Below are positions 1 through 5,607 of a stretch of 5,729 nucleotides of DNA, piece by piece. The notes beneath the pieces are model-generated. The model saw nothing but the letters and a program-made list of their open reading frames with translations, was not told the origin of the DNA and made no database searches. The stretch is from Nostoc cf. edaphicum LEGE 07299 (GTDB lineage: Bacteria > Cyanobacteriota > Cyanobacteriia > Cyanobacteriales > Nostocaceae): assembly GCF_015207245.1 (NCBI RefSeq), contig NZ_JADEXF010000283.1:1-5729 (forward strand), written 5' to 3'. Each line of letters starts with the position of its first letter. Positions within the stretch are counted from its first letter, which is position 1. The position numbers and the translations under genes were made by a program.

Positions 1-1159
1 CATCAATACTTCCCAAGATGACGAAAATATCTGCTACTTTTTGACCTTTGATTAACTGAGGTAAAACTTGTAAATTATTGAAATCGGCTGGACGAATTTT
101 CCAACGCCAAGGGAAAATGCGATCGTCTCCAATAATATATATTCCTAATTCTCCTCTTCCTGACTCTACACGGACATAATTTTCACCTTGAGGAATTTTA
201 AATGTGGGTGCAACTTTTTTGGCAATGAATTGGTAATCAAACCCGTTCCACTCAGATTTATAACCTGCTACCATACGTTGAGCTTCTAAATTTTCGTATG
301 CACCACCAGGTAATCCCTTAAGTGCTTGTTGAATAATCTTGACTGACTCACGCATCTCTCCAATTCTGACGATATACCTGGCAAAACAATCTCCTGCTGT
401 ATCCCATTGTATTTCCCAGTTAAAATCGTCGTAGCATTCGTAGTGGTCAACCTTTCGTAAATCCCACTTCACCCCAGAAGCGCGTAACATCGGGCCAGAA
501 ATTCCCCAATTAATCGCATCTTCACGACTTAAAACACCTACACCCTCAACTCGTCGGCGAAAAATGGGATTATTGGTAATTAGTCTTTCATACTCATCAA
601 TCTTCGGTGCAAAGTAGTTACAAAATTCTTCGCATTTATCCACCCAGCCGTAAGGAAGGTCAATAGCAACACCGCCGATGCGAAAATAATTATTGTTGAC
701 CATTCGGTAGCCTGTAGTGGCTTCAAACAAATCAAGAATCATTTCGCGATCGCGCAAAGTGTAAAATATGGGAGTTTGTGCGCCAGTATCTCCTACAAAA
801 GGCCCCAACCACAGCAAATGGTTGACAATTCTGGCTAACTCCAGCATGATTACCCGAATATAGCTAGCACGTTTGGGGATAGAAACATTTGCCAGTTTCT
901 CGACAGCATTCACCGTCACAGCTTCATTAAACATCCCGCCATAGTAGTCCCATCGGCTCACGTAAGGTACATACATAATATTGGTACGGTTTTCAGCAAT
1001 CTTTTCCATACCTCGATGCAGGTAGCCGATGACAGGTTCACAGTCTATCACATCTTCGCCATCCAAGGTGACAACAATCCGAAAGCACCCATGCATAGAA
1101 GGATGATGGGGGCCAAAGTTAATCACCATTGGCTCAGTCTTGGTTTCAATTCTGGCCAT
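1..1159 (-). CDS. ndhH: NAD(P)H-quinone oxidoreductase subunit H (NdhH), 3' end cut by window
   Basis: This is the 49-kDa-type core subunit of the peripheral arm of cyanobacterial NDH-1. It helps form the plastoquinone site for respiration, cyclic electron flow and CO2 uptake at the thylakoid membrane. The frame is open from the ATG at 1159 to base 1: 386 residues without a stop, ending ILGSID. The family is usually about 394 aa, so roughly eight codons are missing. GPHHPSMHG lies at residues 16-24; by homology H23 is the conserved quinone-site histidine. The 49-kDa signature [12 protein letters not shown] is at 47-58, and RWDY at 69-72 carries the conserved quinone-site tyrosine. [15 protein letters not shown] and a C-terminal [12 protein letters not shown] also fit. 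The ribosome site is weak (AGGGA about 11 nt upstream). Several residues normally constant in cyanobacterial NdhH differ, for example CFRIVV after SMHG and WDYYGG. It may therefore be a second, divergent NdhH copy. The family call is very secure. Confidence 0.96.
   Translation of the reverse strand, partial: MARIETKTEPMVINFGPHHPSMHGCFRIVVTLDGEDVIDCEPVIGYLHRGMEKIAENRTNIMYVPYVSRWDYYGGMFNEAVTVNAVEKLANVSIPKRASYIRVIMLELARIVNHLLWLGPFVGDTGAQTPIFYTLRDREMILDLFEATTGYRMVNNNYFRIGGVAIDLPYGWVDKCEEFCNYFAPKIDEYERLITNNPIFRRRVEGVGVLSREDAINWGISGPMLRASGVKWDLRKVDHYECYDDFNWEIQWDTAGDCFARYIVRIGEMRESVKIIQQALKGLPGGAYENLEAQRMVAGYKSEWNGFDYQFIAKKVAPTFKIPQGENYVRVESGRGELGIYIIGDDRIFPWRWKIRPADFNNLQVLPQLIKGQKVADIFVILGSID
746..753. 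repeat. HIP1 octamer
   Basis: Perfect GCGATCGC inside ndhH. This palindrome is strongly over-represented in many cyanobacterial genomes and serves here as a taxonomic marker. Confidence 0.9.
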
Positions 1160-1274
1160 AGATAAAAAGTTTCCCTAATCTCTAATATTTCGGAACAAGA
1201 TACTATTTTTGAAAATTTTAGAGAATTTACGGGTTGGAGTCTTGCAAAATCGTCCGATTTTTTGCAGATTTATC
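1160..1274 (-). other. Spacer between araC-type gene and ndhH, with imperfect hairpin
   Basis: This 115-bp spacer holds the ndhH 5' region. Just after the regulator's stop codon, 1243-1266 forms an imperfect hairpin: TGC pairs with GCA, then after a two-base bulge AAAATC pairs with GATTTT around a four-base loop. No clear T-run follows it on the minus strand, so it is only a weak terminator candidate for the regulator. A TAAAAT hexamer occurs in the minus-strand spacer but lacks a well-spaced -35 box, so I do not call a promoter. Confidence 0.35.
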
Positions 1275-2171
1275 CTATCTTTGTTGAATAGCTTTAGGAG
1301 TTACACCCGTTAGTCGCTTAAAGTGAAAATTTAGATGGCTTTGGCTAGTAAAACCAACTGAATCAGCAATTTCAGCTATTGTCATTTTCCCCTTCAGTAA
1401 TAATTCCTGGGCACGTTTCACGCGACAGGAAATTATATATTGATGAGGAGTCATCCCCGTAGATTGTTTGAAAAGCTGGGAAAAATAATGGGAACTCATT
1501 AGTAGTAACGCCGCCAACTCTGCTAAACCTAAATTTTGGTCAAGATGTTCGTGAATGTAGTCTATAACTTGCTGTAATTGACGACGTGGTAAACCATTTT
1601 TATATGTTTTTAATATCGGTTTGTGCGTGGAATAGTGTTGCATCAGATGTACTGATAAGGCATTTACCATCGTTTCTGCGTAAAGACGGCTCCCTAGAGG
1701 ATCACTTTCCAAAATGCCTTTCAGTGCCAGCCCTATTTGATAAATTAGGGGATCGGGTGTGGCGAAGTGCGGCAAAAGTTGAATCTGTTTGGCATCTGCT
1801 GTTTCGTCAACTGCACAAGCAAAAATCTGTGGTTCAATAGCAAGTAAAATAAAGTCTCCTTCAGCATCCCAAGTAGCCTGATGCCCGACGTTAACGGGAG
1901 TAATCATAATATCCCCTCCAACTACAGCATCATGGCGCTTGCGTCCATCCATTTTTCGTTCAGCGTGAATTACCCACGCTCCATGAGTGAAAATGACAAG
2001 AGAGTGCCACAAAGGAGTGCAAACTTCAGGAAATTCATAAGCAGGTTGACACATATATCCAAATGAAGCACCGTGCCAACCTGCTTGAAGACTTGTGAGA
2101 ATTGGTAAACGTGAGAATAGCGGGAATAAATCATCTTCTTTAGTGATAACTAAGGGCTTTTGTTCTAACAT
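1275..2171 (-). CDS. AraC-family transcriptional regulator
   Basis: This is a 298-aa DNA-binding regulator. Residues about 25-120 look like the N-terminal cupin-type sensor domain of AraC proteins, including VVGGDIMITPVNVGHQATW at 83-101 and a histidine-rich hydrophobic strand region. Residues about 197-298 are the AraC-type DNA-binding domain with two helix-turn-helix units: LGLAELAALLLMSSHYFSQLF (214-234) and MTIAEIADSVGFTSQSHLNFHF (263-284). It closes with KRLTGVTP, the usual family ending. I chose the ATG at 2171, which gives MLEQKPLVI. An upstream in-frame TTG at 2207 would add 12 residues (LIHWACNNLWWP), but they are not regulator-like and have no ribosome site. The ATG has only a weak GGTGG just before it. 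The ligand and targets cannot be read from sequence. It lies downstream of four stress- or envelope-type genes and upstream of ndhH, all in the same direction, so either could be controlled by it. Confidence 0.93.
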   Translation of the reverse strand: MLEQKPLVITKEDDLFPLFSRLPILTSLQAGWHGASFGYMCQPAYEFPEVCTPLWHSLVIFTHGAWVIHAERKMDGRKRHDAVVGGDIMITPVNVGHQATWDAEGDFILLAIEPQIFACAVDETADAKQIQLLPHFATPDPLIYQIGLALKGILESDPLGSRLYAETMVNALSVHLMQHYSTHKPILKTYKNGLPRRQLQQVIDYIHEHLDQNLGLAELAALLLMSSHYFSQLFKQSTGMTPHQYIISCRVKRAQELLLKGKMTIAEIADSVGFTSQSHLNFHFKRLTGVTPKAIQQR

Positions 2172-2257
2172 GGGCCACCACAAGTTATTACAAGCCCAAT
2201 GTATCAAAAGCTAAAAAATTCTGATATGTCAGCTTGGACTTTATTCGCTCATAAAAT

Positions 2258-2282
2258 TAGAGACGCAGTTATTGCGTCTCTA
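2258..2282. repeat. Perfect 10-bp hairpin, Nostoc-type intergenic palindrome
   Basis: TAGAGACGCA (2258-2267) and TGCGTCTCTA (2273-2282) are exact reverse complements around a five-base loop. The GAGACGC...GCGTCTC form resembles, from memory, an abundant interspersed palindrome of Nostocaceae. On the minus strand it is followed by TAATTTTAT, so it may also end transcription from the gene at 2755-2348 before the AraC-type gene. Confidence 0.6.
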
Positions 2283-2298
2283 GAAACCACCTATTTAG

Positions 2299-2330
2299 CC
2301 TTTTTACGTGTAATTGCACCCAGCAAAAGG
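2299..2330 (-). terminator. Weak hairpin 3' of the acidic protein gene
   Basis: CCTTTT (2299-2304) pairs with AAAAGG (2325-2330), and an inner GTG (2308-2310) pairs with CAC (2317-2319). It starts 17 bases after the stop codon of the gene ending at 2348. There is no T-run behind it on the minus strand, so a termination role is uncertain. The stronger hairpin at 2258-2282 is the better candidate. Confidence 0.25.
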
Positions 2331-2347
2331 ATAGTTGTTAATTAAAT

Positions 2348-2755
2348 TTAAATTATTCCCGGGCCTCTACCGCGGCTGTCACCCTTATCTGTCAATTTGC
2401 CTTCCTCGTCCTGATTCACTTCTCCAAGTTCTTCAATACGTTCTTCCGTATCTTCTGCTGCTTGCTGGCGTGCATCACCCGGTTCTTCGTAGTACATTTC
2501 TGGTTCAACTGCATAGTTGTTTAACAAACCTTCTTTGTCTACGGTATAGCCGTCAGTGGTGCGGACACTTCCTGAATCGGTTTGATCGTCGGTAGGTGCA
2601 TCTGCTTCCCGTTCTTCTGTGGGGCGGGTTTTGTAACGATCTCCTTCTCTTTCCATTCTAGCGGCGGTTTCAGCAGGGATAATGCCGCGATCATAAGTAT
2701 CGACTTCCGCGCGATCAGATGAATCTGTATCTCTCTTAACTGCTTCATTAGCCAT
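2348..2755 (-). CDS. Acidic, hydrophilin-like small protein of unknown function
   Basis: I do not recognise a named family. The 135-aa product is extremely hydrophilic: 38 Asp/Glu against 18 Lys/Arg, 12 Gly (about 9%), and no Cys, Trp, Phe or His. It has no signal peptide, membrane segment or long hydrophobic run and is probably intrinsically disordered and cytoplasmic. The composition satisfies the glycine part of the hydrophilin definition used for stress and desiccation proteins. A short, more hydrophobic patch (GYTVDKEGLLNNYAVEPEMYY, 69-89, with the five aromatic Tyr residues clustered there or close by) could be a small conserved or binding motif. The tail is RGRGPGII. The ATG at 2755 has a good ribosome site (GAGGAC, eight bases away), which supports a real gene. 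Overlapping frames on both strands here lack such signals. A stress-protection role is inferred from composition and neighbours only. Confidence 0.82.
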   Translation of the reverse strand: MANEAVKRDTDSSDRAEVDTYDRGIIPAETAARMEREGDRYKTRPTEEREADAPTDDQTDSGSVRTTDGYTVDKEGLLNNYAVEPEMYYEEPGDARQQAAEDTEERIEELGEVNQDEEGKLTDKGDSRGRGPGII

Positions 2756-2762
2756 AATTTAT

Positions 2763-2768
2763 GTCCTC
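2763..2768 (-). promoter_or_regulatory. Ribosome binding site of the acidic protein gene
   Basis: Minus-strand GAGGAC sits upstream of the ATG at 2755 with normal spacing. It fixes the start and favours this frame over the overlapping ones. Confidence 0.7.
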
Positions 2769-2982
2769 GTTAAAGAATCTATTAAATAACTTCAGAAACT
2801 AGATTAGGCTGTTTCTTATCTCCAAGCTACTATCTTGAGAAGTGACTTAAATTTAAAAATAATGTTATATTCTCTATCTTTTGATGTATCTAAATATTAA
2901 GATTGAGTCCGGTTAAATACGATGAATTGACATTTATTGGTAAAATAAGGGTTTTGGTTGAAGTCAACTTTAAACATTAAAA

Positions 2983-3070
2983 GGGCAATTAGAAACTGCA
3001 ACTATAAGAGTCCCTACTCAATTCCGCAGAGGCGGACGAGAGTTTGTGTAGCTGCAAATCCTATTTGCCC
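2983..3070. repeat. 88-bp imperfect palindrome with GC-rich central hairpin
   Basis: The outer arms (2983-3010 and 3043-3070) are inverted copies. The first six bases match exactly (GGGCAA with TTGCCC), and 18 of the first 24 positions match. Three further positions (11, 14 and 19) would be G-U pairs in a minus-strand RNA. The centre holds TCCGC, loop AGAG, GCGGA (3023-3036), flanked by CTC and GAG. A local alternative hairpin, GCAAAT/ATTTGC, lies at 3054-3068. The arm sequences, with their ...TTAGAAA...GCA-CTA pattern, resemble from memory a palindromic extragenic repeat common in Nostoc. It starts 30 bases beyond the CAAD gene stop, so it may shape that transcript's 3' end. Confidence 0.6.
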
Positions 3071-3100
3071 GTATAAATCCTAGTTTAATGGCCGGCAAAT

Positions 3101-3535
3101 TTACTCGCCCACGAATTGATTTTTCAGTGATTGAATTTCATCGGCTAACTCTTGGCGAGTTGAAGCCTTCAGTAGATAACGGAAAACAAACCAACTGGTG
3201 TAACTAATTCCAACTAACTCAAAAAGTGGTGATAGTAGGGGAATATCATTGATTGCGGCTAGTACCGTCAGTACTATTCTAGCCGTAACAATTGCTGCCA
3301 AAATTAAACCAACTGTTATTAGAGGCTGCTTGTAGTCTCGAAAGAAGTCACTTAAATATTGCGGCAGTTGCTCTAAAAATTGAGAAATTTGTCTGCTAAT
3401 TTGCTGCCATTGAGATTCAGGTTCAGATGCTGGGGGTAACTTTGGCAAGTTTGCAGTATCAGTACCTTCAAGTGCTAGTGTACCTTGTGATAAAGAAGCA
3501 TTGATGGATTCACGTTGCTGTTGTTCGGTTTCCAT
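3101..3535 (-). CDS. CAAD-domain (CURT1/CurT-family) membrane protein
   Basis: This 144-aa integral membrane protein belongs to the CAAD family. Its stand-alone members in cyanobacteria and plastids (CurT, CURT1) oligomerise and bend thylakoid membranes; the same domain is also found appended to some cyanobacterial aminoacyl-tRNA synthetases. Residues 1-40 are polar, Gln/Ser/Pro-rich and probably disordered. Residues 42-66 can form an amphipathic helix (QWQQISRQISQFLEQLP and on). Two membrane helices follow: PLITVGLILAAIVTARIVLTV (71-91) and LFELVGISYTSWFVFRYLL (104-122), joined by the short NDIPLLSP turn typical of the family. A charged C-terminal helix (STRQELADEIQSLKNQ) completes the fold. 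No synthetase domain is fused here. The start is the only ATG giving the full N-terminus, but its ribosome site is poor. A promoter candidate lies about 50 bases upstream. Whether this copy is the main CurT or a paralogue cannot be told from the sequence. Confidence 0.9.
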   Translation of the reverse strand: METEQQQRESINASLSQGTLALEGTDTANLPKLPPASEPESQWQQISRQISQFLEQLPQYLSDFFRDYKQPLITVGLILAAIVTARIVLTVLAAINDIPLLSPLFELVGISYTSWFVFRYLLKASTRQELADEIQSLKNQFVGE

Positions 3536-3589
3536 AGTTTTTATTTTTGGTAACTACAAGACTTTGTATAACTGAACTGAGCATCAATA

Positions 3590-3619
3590 AATATAGTTAT
3601 CAAGGTTGTCAATTGTCAA
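3590..3619 (-). promoter_or_regulatory. Sigma70-type promoter candidate for the CAAD gene
   Basis: On the minus strand TTGACA (3619-3614) is followed after 18 bases by TATATT (3595-3590), five of six matches to the -10 consensus. The start point would fall near 3583, giving a leader of about 48 nt. The -35 box lies inside two tandem TTGTCAA heptamers (plus strand 3606-3619), a type of short tandem repeat known from heterocystous cyanobacteria. The match could therefore be a by-product of that repeat. Confidence 0.42.
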
Positions 3620-3623
3620 TTAT

Positions 3624-3653
3624 AGTGGTCAGTTAAACTTATTACTGACCACT
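3624..3653. repeat. Perfect 10-bp inverted repeat
   Basis: AGTGGTCAGT (3624-3633) and ACTGACCACT (3644-3653) are exact reverse complements with a 10-base loop. It lies between the end of the BON lipoprotein gene and the CAAD promoter candidate. It could be a terminator of the former, although no T-run follows on the minus strand, or an operator for the latter. TGGTCAG/TTGTCAA heptamers are common repeat units in Nostoc intergenic DNA, so it may simply be a repeat remnant. Confidence 0.5.
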
Positions 3654-3717
3654 CAGACCGAGCAGGAGCATTTAAATCTCTTTACGCCTACCTACTCACC
3701 TGATGTTGTTAACTGAT

Positions 3718-4179
3718 TTAGTTAGTTACTGTGGAGACAGTTGCTTTTACAACTACACTGTTGACACCTTTAATTTCCTTAGCTAATTTTTCAATTTTAG
3801 CTAACTCCTGCTGATTAGTGACAGTTCCAGCGACAGTTACAACACCATCGTCTGCGGCATTAACTGTTAGCTGACCTTTAGGAATATTAGCCTCTAATTT
3901 GGAGCGAACTTCACTTTCTAAGTCAGCTTTAGCTCTTTTTGCATCGCCACCAGTAGCATTATTGCGCTGTTCGCGGGCGCGGATATCCTCATTAAGTTGT
4001 CTTCTCCGAACTTCGCTTTGTGCATCTTTTTGAGAAGCTTCTGTTGTGTTTGCACTCGGTGCTTGGGGAGCCTCATTAGGATTACTGGGTGCAGATTCAC
4101 TTGTTTTAGAAGCGTTATCACAAGCAGCAACACCAAACACTAAAAGGCAACTAATTACGAAGGGGGTTAGCTTTTTCAT
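3718..4179 (-). CDS. BON-domain lipoprotein
   Basis: This is a 153-aa exported lipoprotein. MKKLTPFVISCLLVFGVAAC is a lipoprotein signal peptide with lipobox VAAC and acylated Cys at residue 20. Residues 21-55 form an Asn/Ser/Ala/Pro-rich linker. A charged stretch (EVRRRQLNEDIRAREQR, 56-72) follows. Residues about 84-150 are a BON domain: helix (ADLESEVRSKLEANI), strand LTVNAADDGVVTVAGTV with the conserved Gly turn, helix (NQQELAKIEKLAKEIKG) and final strand VNSVVVKATV. BON domains, as in OsmY, are linked to binding phospholipid or stabilising the envelope under osmotic stress. The protein probably sits on the outer face of the inner membrane or in the outer membrane. The ATG at 4179 is fixed by the signal peptide; no strong ribosome site is seen. 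The 147-bp upstream spacer holds a complex inverted-repeat region. The exact role is unknown. Confidence 0.9.
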   Translation of the reverse strand: MKKLTPFVISCLLVFGVAACDNASKTSESAPSNPNEAPQAPSANTTEASQKDAQSEVRRRQLNEDIRAREQRNNATGGDAKRAKADLESEVRSKLEANIPKGQLTVNAADDGVVTVAGTVTNQQELAKIEKLAKEIKGVNSVVVKATVSTVTN

Positions 4180-4232
4180 TGGTTTAAGTCTGAATCAGAA
4201 AGTAAAATTTTTTGATGTTTCCGGCAAAAGTG

Positions 4233-4286
4233 AGGAGCAAGTTTTTTAGTTTTGGCCAGGAGCCAAGTTTTCAAATTATTGCTCCT
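4233..4286 (-). promoter_or_regulatory. Three-part repeat able to form alternative hairpins
   Basis: On the plus strand AGGAGCAAGTTTT (4233-4245) and AGGAGCCAAGTTTT (4258-4271) are near-identical direct repeats, and TTGCTCCT (4279-4286) is the inverse of the first eight bases. In a minus-strand RNA the first segment (AGGAGCAA) could pair with either of two later GCTCCT copies. The middle copy can also fold locally as TTGGC/GCCAA (4252-4256 with 4262-4266). It lies between the stress protein stop and the BON gene start, so it could be a terminator, an attenuator or just a repeat remnant. No strong T-run is present. Confidence 0.4.
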
Positions 4287-4326
4287 GCAATTTTGTCTAA
4301 TTGGTGTGAGTGAAAATCACTTTAGG

Positions 4327-5607
4327 TTAAAGTACTTCATCACGACGATCAACAATAACTACAGCAGGATCGTTTCTATGAGCCTCTGTTGAGTAATTGG
4401 GGCGAATCGGATCAACTACTGCTGCATCATGATGCGTTACTCGGTCAGAACCTGGGCGATGTTCACTAATTTCAGTGGCATCATAGATTGCAAATTCTTC
4501 AATACCTCGATGTTTGAGAATTGCTTCAGCTTGGCGGATTTCAGCTTCCGTACCATCAATAATTACTAAGTAGTCGCCTCTTTGGAAGCGATCGCTATAT
4601 ACTTGTGCTCTGTCTTCGGGAATTCCCAAGCCAACGAGTGCGCCTACAATACTACCAGCCGCTGCACCGATCGCACCACCAGCTAATGTTGTCGCCAAAG
4701 CTGTTGCAACTGCGCCACCGGCAATCACGGGCCCAATTCCTGGAATTGCTAAACTCCCAAGTCCAACTAATAAGCCAGTTAAGCCGCCTAGAACACCGCC
4801 TGTAGCAGCTCCAGCTTTTGCACCATCGTCTGCTTTATTACCACTACCAACATTTTTGTCTACATCTACACCACCGATCCCATGACCGTTCGTATCTTTG
4901 GCAATGATGGAGACTTGATTCAACGAAAAACCTGCATCTCGTAAATCTGTAATTGCTACTTCAGCATCTCGACGATGAGAAAATACCCCGATCGCACGTT
5001 TTGTAACACCACTATGACCAGCAGTAGAAGTTGGAGTCACATAACCAGTGGTTGCATTTGTCGCATCTGGGTGGTCGTAAATGCCAAACTCTTCCACACC
5101 CTGATGATTTAAAATTGCTTCTGCTCTGTGGATTTCTGCCTCTGTACCATCGAGAATGACTAAATAGTGTCCTCGTTTAACACGTTCGTCGTAAACTTTA
5201 GCTCGTTCTTCAGGAATTCCTAAACCAATTAATGCACCAAGCAAACTACCAGCTACTGCACCAATACCAGCGCCAGCGAGAGTTGTAGCTAGGGTAGTTG
5301 CTGCGGCTCCAGCCAACATAATTGGCCCGATTCCAGGAATTGCTAAAGTGCCAAGACCGACTAATAAGCCAGTCAATCCGCCCAAAGCACCGCCTGTAGC
5401 TGCTCCAACTTTAGCACCTTCGTCAGATTTATCGCCAACGCGATCGCTCACATCTGCACCAGCAATATCATCTCTGTCGCCATCTTGGGTAATGACAGAA
5501 GCTCTATTCATGTCAAAGCCAACTTTTTTTAATTCATGTAAAGCGTGTTCAACATCTCGACGATGAGAAAATACACCTACAGCACGTTTATGTAGACCTA
5601 CTACCAT
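4327..5607 (-). CDS. Duplicated YflT-like general stress protein with glycine-rich cores
   Basis: This 426-aa protein consists of two tandem homologous units, residues about 8-178 and 204-376, plus a charged tail (377-426). Each unit starts with RA[VI]GVFSHRRD, a small alpha/beta segment resembling the YflT / general stress protein 17M domain. A polar acidic loop follows, then a long Gly/Ala-rich hydrophobic stretch (GAATGG[AV]LGGLTGLLVGLG, LAIPGIGP, and further GxxxG-like runs). Each unit ends with LGIPE[ED]RA, DYLVI-type strands, DGTEAEI and EEF[GA]IYD. The hydrophobic cores look like glycine-zipper hairpins that could insert into or associate with membrane. There is no signal peptide. The ATG at 5607 has a strong ribosome site. 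Cyanobacterial relatives are sometimes labelled as general stress proteins, but the biochemical role is unknown. It heads a run of co-directional envelope- and stress-type genes. Confidence 0.87.
   Translation of the reverse strand: MVVGLHKRAVGVFSHRRDVEHALHELKKVGFDMNRASVITQDGDRDDIAGADVSDRVGDKSDEGAKVGAATGGALGGLTGLLVGLGTLAIPGIGPIMLAGAAATTLATTLAGAGIGAVAGSLLGALIGLGIPEERAKVYDERVKRGHYLVILDGTEAEIHRAEAILNHQGVEEFGIYDHPDATNATTGYVTPTSTAGHSGVTKRAIGVFSHRRDAEVAITDLRDAGFSLNQVSIIAKDTNGHGIGGVDVDKNVGSGNKADDGAKAGAATGGVLGGLTGLLVGLGSLAIPGIGPVIAGGAVATALATTLAGGAIGAAAGSIVGALVGLGIPEDRAQVYSDRFQRGDYLVIIDGTEAEIRQAEAILKHRGIEEFAIYDATEISEHRPGSDRVTHHDAAVVDPIRPNYSTEAHRNDPAVVIVDRRDEVL
4480..4998 (-). repeat. Second internal copy of the YflT-like unit
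   Basis: Encodes residues 204-376. It aligns with residues 8-178 and carries two extra residues in the acidic loop. In the glycine-rich core the two DNA copies are still alike: 4741-4812 and 5335-5406 agree at about 60 of 72 positions. Confidence 0.85.
4588..4595. repeat. HIP1 octamer
   Basis: Perfect GCGATCGC within the second unit of the stress protein gene. Confidence 0.9.
5074..5586 (-). repeat. First internal copy of the YflT-like unit
   Basis: Encodes residues 8-178. Shared blocks with the second copy include GVFSHRRD, GGLTGLLVGLG, LAIPGIGP, LATTLAG and DGTEAEI. A 25-residue Thr/Gly/Ser-rich linker separates the copies. Confidence 0.85.
5440..5447. repeat. HIP1 octamer
   Basis: Perfect GCGATCGC within the first unit of the stress protein gene. 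It falls in the acidic-loop coding region, not at the position equivalent to the HIP1 of the second unit. Confidence 0.9.

Larger units (their letters stand above)
2756..3100 (-). other. 345-bp non-coding spacer
   Basis: This AT-rich region has no supported gene on either strand. It holds the leader of the acidic protein gene, including a small hairpin with AGAAAC (2794-2799) pairing to GTTTCT (2811-2816). The long palindrome at 2983-3070 follows, near the end of the CAAD gene. A TATAAC hexamer is present on the minus strand around 2860-2870 but has no convincing -35 partner. I therefore expect the promoter here but cannot place it. Confidence 0.6.

Noticed and set aside
1586..2066. Plus-strand open frames of 84 and 61 codons
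   Set aside because: They are antisense to a clear AraC-family gene, with no recognisable protein features or ribosome sites.
2172..2207. Upstream TTG start extending the AraC regulator by 12 residues
   Set aside because: No ribosome site precedes the TTG, the added residues do not look like the family, and an in-frame ATG at 2171 gives a normal-length protein.
2221..2232. Near-palindrome CTGATATGTCAG upstream of the AraC-type gene as an operator
   Set aside because: It is only an imperfect 12-mer expected by chance in AT-rich DNA, and AraC proteins usually bind asymmetric or direct repeats.
2335..2748. An 86-codon plus-strand frame and a 69-codon second minus-strand frame
   Set aside because: Both overlap the acidic protein gene, which has the only good ribosome site. 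Their residue make-up looks like out-of-frame translation.
2983..3070. A tRNA-like reading of the closed stem GGGCAA/TTGCCC
   Set aside because: No T-loop or anticodon arm consensus is present, and the arms form one long palindrome rather than a cloverleaf.
3918..4249. A 72-codon minus-strand frame and a 67-codon plus-strand frame over the BON gene
   Set aside because: They overlap a signal peptide and BON domain that are clearly coding in another frame.
4309..4321. AGTGA/TCACT hairpin right after the stress protein stop as a terminator
   Set aside because: The stem is five bp with a three-base loop and no T-run, too weak to call.
4605..5566. Plus-strand open frames of 66 and 72 codons in the stress protein gene
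   Set aside because: They are antisense products of the repetitive Gly/Ala-rich coding sequence and show no independent gene signals.
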